Source: an uncultured Ruminococcus sp.
GTDB lineage: Bacteria > Bacillota > Clostridia > Oscillospirales > CAG-272
Direction: 5' to 3'
Assembly: GCA_902783705.1 (NCBI GenBank)
Contig: CACZSA010000369.1
Span: 1 to 6,029 of the forward strand
Length of the DNA stretch: 6,029 nt
Shown here one piece after another: positions 4,605 to 6,029 of the stretch. The stretch's first letter is position 1. The number at the start of each line of letters is the position of its first letter. The notes beneath the pieces were generated by a model, which was given only the letters and a program-made list of their open reading frames with translations, did not search any database and was not told the DNA's origin. Made by a program: the position numbers and the translations under genes.

Positions 4605-6029
4605 ATGCAGAATCAACCGACCGGCGGACCTCGGCAGGGACCGCAGAATCCGACGCCGTATCCCCAGGGAACGCCATACACCGGACCGTTCCCCATTCAG
4701 CCCCCGAAAAAGAAAACCGGACTGATCGTACTGATTGTTCTGCTGATTCTCATTGCGCTTTCGCTGGGATTCTGCGGGCTTTGGCTGTGGGCAGACGATT
4801 ATCCCGACTATGTGGACGCGCTTCCCGTGAATCCGGAGACTCCGGAAGACGTCGGGGTCACTCTCGAGCGGCTTGCCGTCGAAGTCCCCGCGCTCACGCC
4901 GGACGAGGACGAGGAAGGCACGTACCTCTATGAGGCGGAGGACGACGATATTCCGGTGATCCTCTCGGTCTGCGACGACTATGCGCGCAAGGCGGAGATC
5001 GACGTTTACCCGAGCAAAAAGGAGTCCCCTTCCGTCGTAGCCGGCGTCACGGGCGACACCGCCTATACCGCCGTCCTGAACGATTACGGTGTCTATGTCT
5101 ATGTGACCGTCGGGGACAAGAACGTTAAGGCCGAGGTCCCGCGCGATCGGATCGCCGCCCGGACCGGGAGTACAAACGCCCAAAAAAGCCCGGAAACCAC
5201 GGTCATCCGCAAAGCCGCCTCGGTAGCCGCGTCCGCCGTGACCGCCGCGAGAGTCGCGGAGCCCTACGCAAAAGACCGGGACGACTACAATCACAATCAC
5301 GCCGTCTACTTCATGGAGGCGGCGGACTGTCTCATATTTTACCCGGCCCAGCTGACCGAAATGAAGGCGTTCGAGGATCAGAGCATGATCATCTCGGACA
5401 AGCGGAGCGCCGCGTCCCTCTCCGTAAAGCTGGAGTTCAATCCGTACCGGAACATCGATGAGCTGATTTCCCTCATGAAAAACAGCCCGGACAACACCAT
5501 CCTCGCCGTCGGAGAGGACTGGATGACGTCGGAGACGAAGAAGGACGGGACGGTTACCTTCTCCTATACGGGCTTCGGATCGAAGTACATGGTCGAGGCG
5601 GAGTTCCGCTATCCCGAAAAATACGGCTTTGTCTTCGGCGAACTCCGCGAGCTGATCCGAGGCCGCTTCATCGAGGGGGGCAAGTGGAAGAGCGGATCCC
5701 GGCCCCCGCGGAAATCCGTCCGGACGGAATACGGCGCGCCGGGTTATGGGATGCAGGATCTCTTCTATGAGAGCCACAACCTCCATCTCGCCCTGCCCGA
5801 CACCCTCGACGAGCAGGCGGAAGAGGCCGATTCGCTGGTCTTCCACGATTTCACAAACGGGTATTCCGCCTCGGTCAGCTTCTTTGAGGTGGAGAGGGAT
5901 GCGGCGGACAATCTCTTCGACGTGTTCACCGTTGTGGCTGAGGACGGAGACGCGACGCTCGGGGACGACTATATCCGCTGGCACAACAAATACGGCGTCT
6001 TTGTCGGAACGGTGTACGACGGGGAAGCC
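4605..6029 (+). CDS. Single-pass membrane protein with Pro/Gln-rich tail and acidic repeat ectodomain (C-terminus beyond window)
   Basis: Function not recognised. The 475 visible residues begin with a Pro/Gln/Gly-rich cytoplasmic tail (1-34), a KKK cluster (35-37) and one hydrophobic helix (about 39-62), an N-in topology by the positive-inside rule. The rest would lie outside the membrane. It is rich in Asp and Glu (for example 99-115) with a basic/Ala-rich linker at about 180-222. By eye the ectodomain has divergent copies of a unit of about 85 residues: roughly 88-170, 238-322 and 390-472. Each opens with a short strand before a Pro-Leu type turn, has a central Ser/Val-rich strand segment, and ends in similar strands (DYGVYVYVTVGD, KDGTVTFSYTG, KYGVFVGTVYDG). 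No protease, kinase, sortase (LPxTG) or penicillin-binding motif is seen in the visible part. Promoter and ribosome binding site are good, and codon use matches the other genes. It is divergent from the regulator operon, so a shared envelope role is possible but unproven. Confidence 0.9.
   Translation, partial: MQNQPTGGPRQGPQNPTPYPQGTPYTGPFPIQPPKKKTGLIVLIVLLILIALSLGFCGLWLWADDYPDYVDALPVNPETPEDVGVTLERLAVEVPALTPDEDEEGTYLYEAEDDDIPVILSVCDDYARKAEIDVYPSKKESPSVVAGVTGDTAYTAVLNDYGVYVYVTVGDKNVKAEVPRDRIAARTGSTNAQKSPETTVIRKAASVAASAVTAARVAEPYAKDRDDYNHNHAVYFMEAADCLIFYPAQLTEMKAFEDQSMIISDKRSAASLSVKLEFNPYRNIDELISLMKNSPDNTILAVGEDWMTSETKKDGTVTFSYTGFGSKYMVEAEFRYPEKYGFVFGELRELIRGRFIEGGKWKSGSRPPRKSVRTEYGAPGYGMQDLFYESHNLHLALPDTLDEQAEEADSLVFHDFTNGYSASVSFFEVERDAADNLFDVFTVVAEDGDATLGDDYIRWHNKYGVFVGTVYDGEA

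Noticed and set aside
4524..5984. A 486-codon open frame on the minus strand opposite the membrane-anchored protein gene
   Set aside because: It mirrors a GC-rich gene codon by codon, contains long low-complexity Arg/Gly/Val/Asp runs and no domain, and has no proper ribosome binding site. The plus strand has a promoter, a GGAGGG site and a clear membrane helix.

Overview
The window reads as a low-copy chromosomal piece of a fairly GC-rich member of the Firmicutes, most likely class Clostridia. The grounds are strong AGGAGG-type ribosome binding sites, consensus sigma-A promoters (including extended -10 elements), a two-component system next to a FtsX-type ABC transporter, and a Pro/Gln-rich single-pass membrane protein of a kind common in gut Clostridia. 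The assignment rests on style and gene families only; no marker gene is present.

Minus strand, read from about 4000 down to 1: a strong promoter (TTGAAA-17-TATAAT, 3972-4000) drives a leader with two mutually exclusive hairpins, then an OmpR-family response regulator (3209-3874) and a short-loop sensor histidine kinase (2203-3207). These two genes are 1 nt apart. An intrinsic terminator (2168-2198) closes this unit. A second minus-strand unit starts directly behind it: an extended -10 without a recognisable -35, flanked by two abutting 11-bp direct repeats that look like a response-regulator box. It transcribes an ABC ATPase (1407-2099) and, through an ATGA overlap, a FtsX/MacB-type permease that runs off the window at position 1 (470 residues visible, roughly the first half).

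The inferred circuit: the kinase has almost no extracellular sensor, so the stimulus is probably sensed in or at the membrane or through the transporter. The phosphorylated regulator would then switch on the ATPase-permease unit through the tandem repeats. This is the general layout of peptide-antibiotic or envelope-stress detoxification modules in Firmicutes, but the permease is of the MacB/FtsX duplicated type and the substrate cannot be read from sequence.

The 670-bp divergent spacer (3932-4604) is more AT-rich than its flanks and is not empty. It has a plus-strand extended -10 promoter (4202-4230) leading into a 93-codon frame (4282-4563) that reads like protein but is broken by two in-frame TGA codons, both followed by potential hairpins. 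It is either a decayed gene or, less likely, a UGA-recoded small protein. The end of this frame overlaps the promoter (4538-4566) of the last gene.

Plus strand, 4605 to the right edge: a well-started gene for a membrane-anchored protein with a Pro/Gln-rich cytoplasmic tail, one membrane helix and a large acidic extracytoplasmic part that seems built of divergent ~85-residue repeats. It has no function I recognise and is truncated by the window edge after 475 residues.
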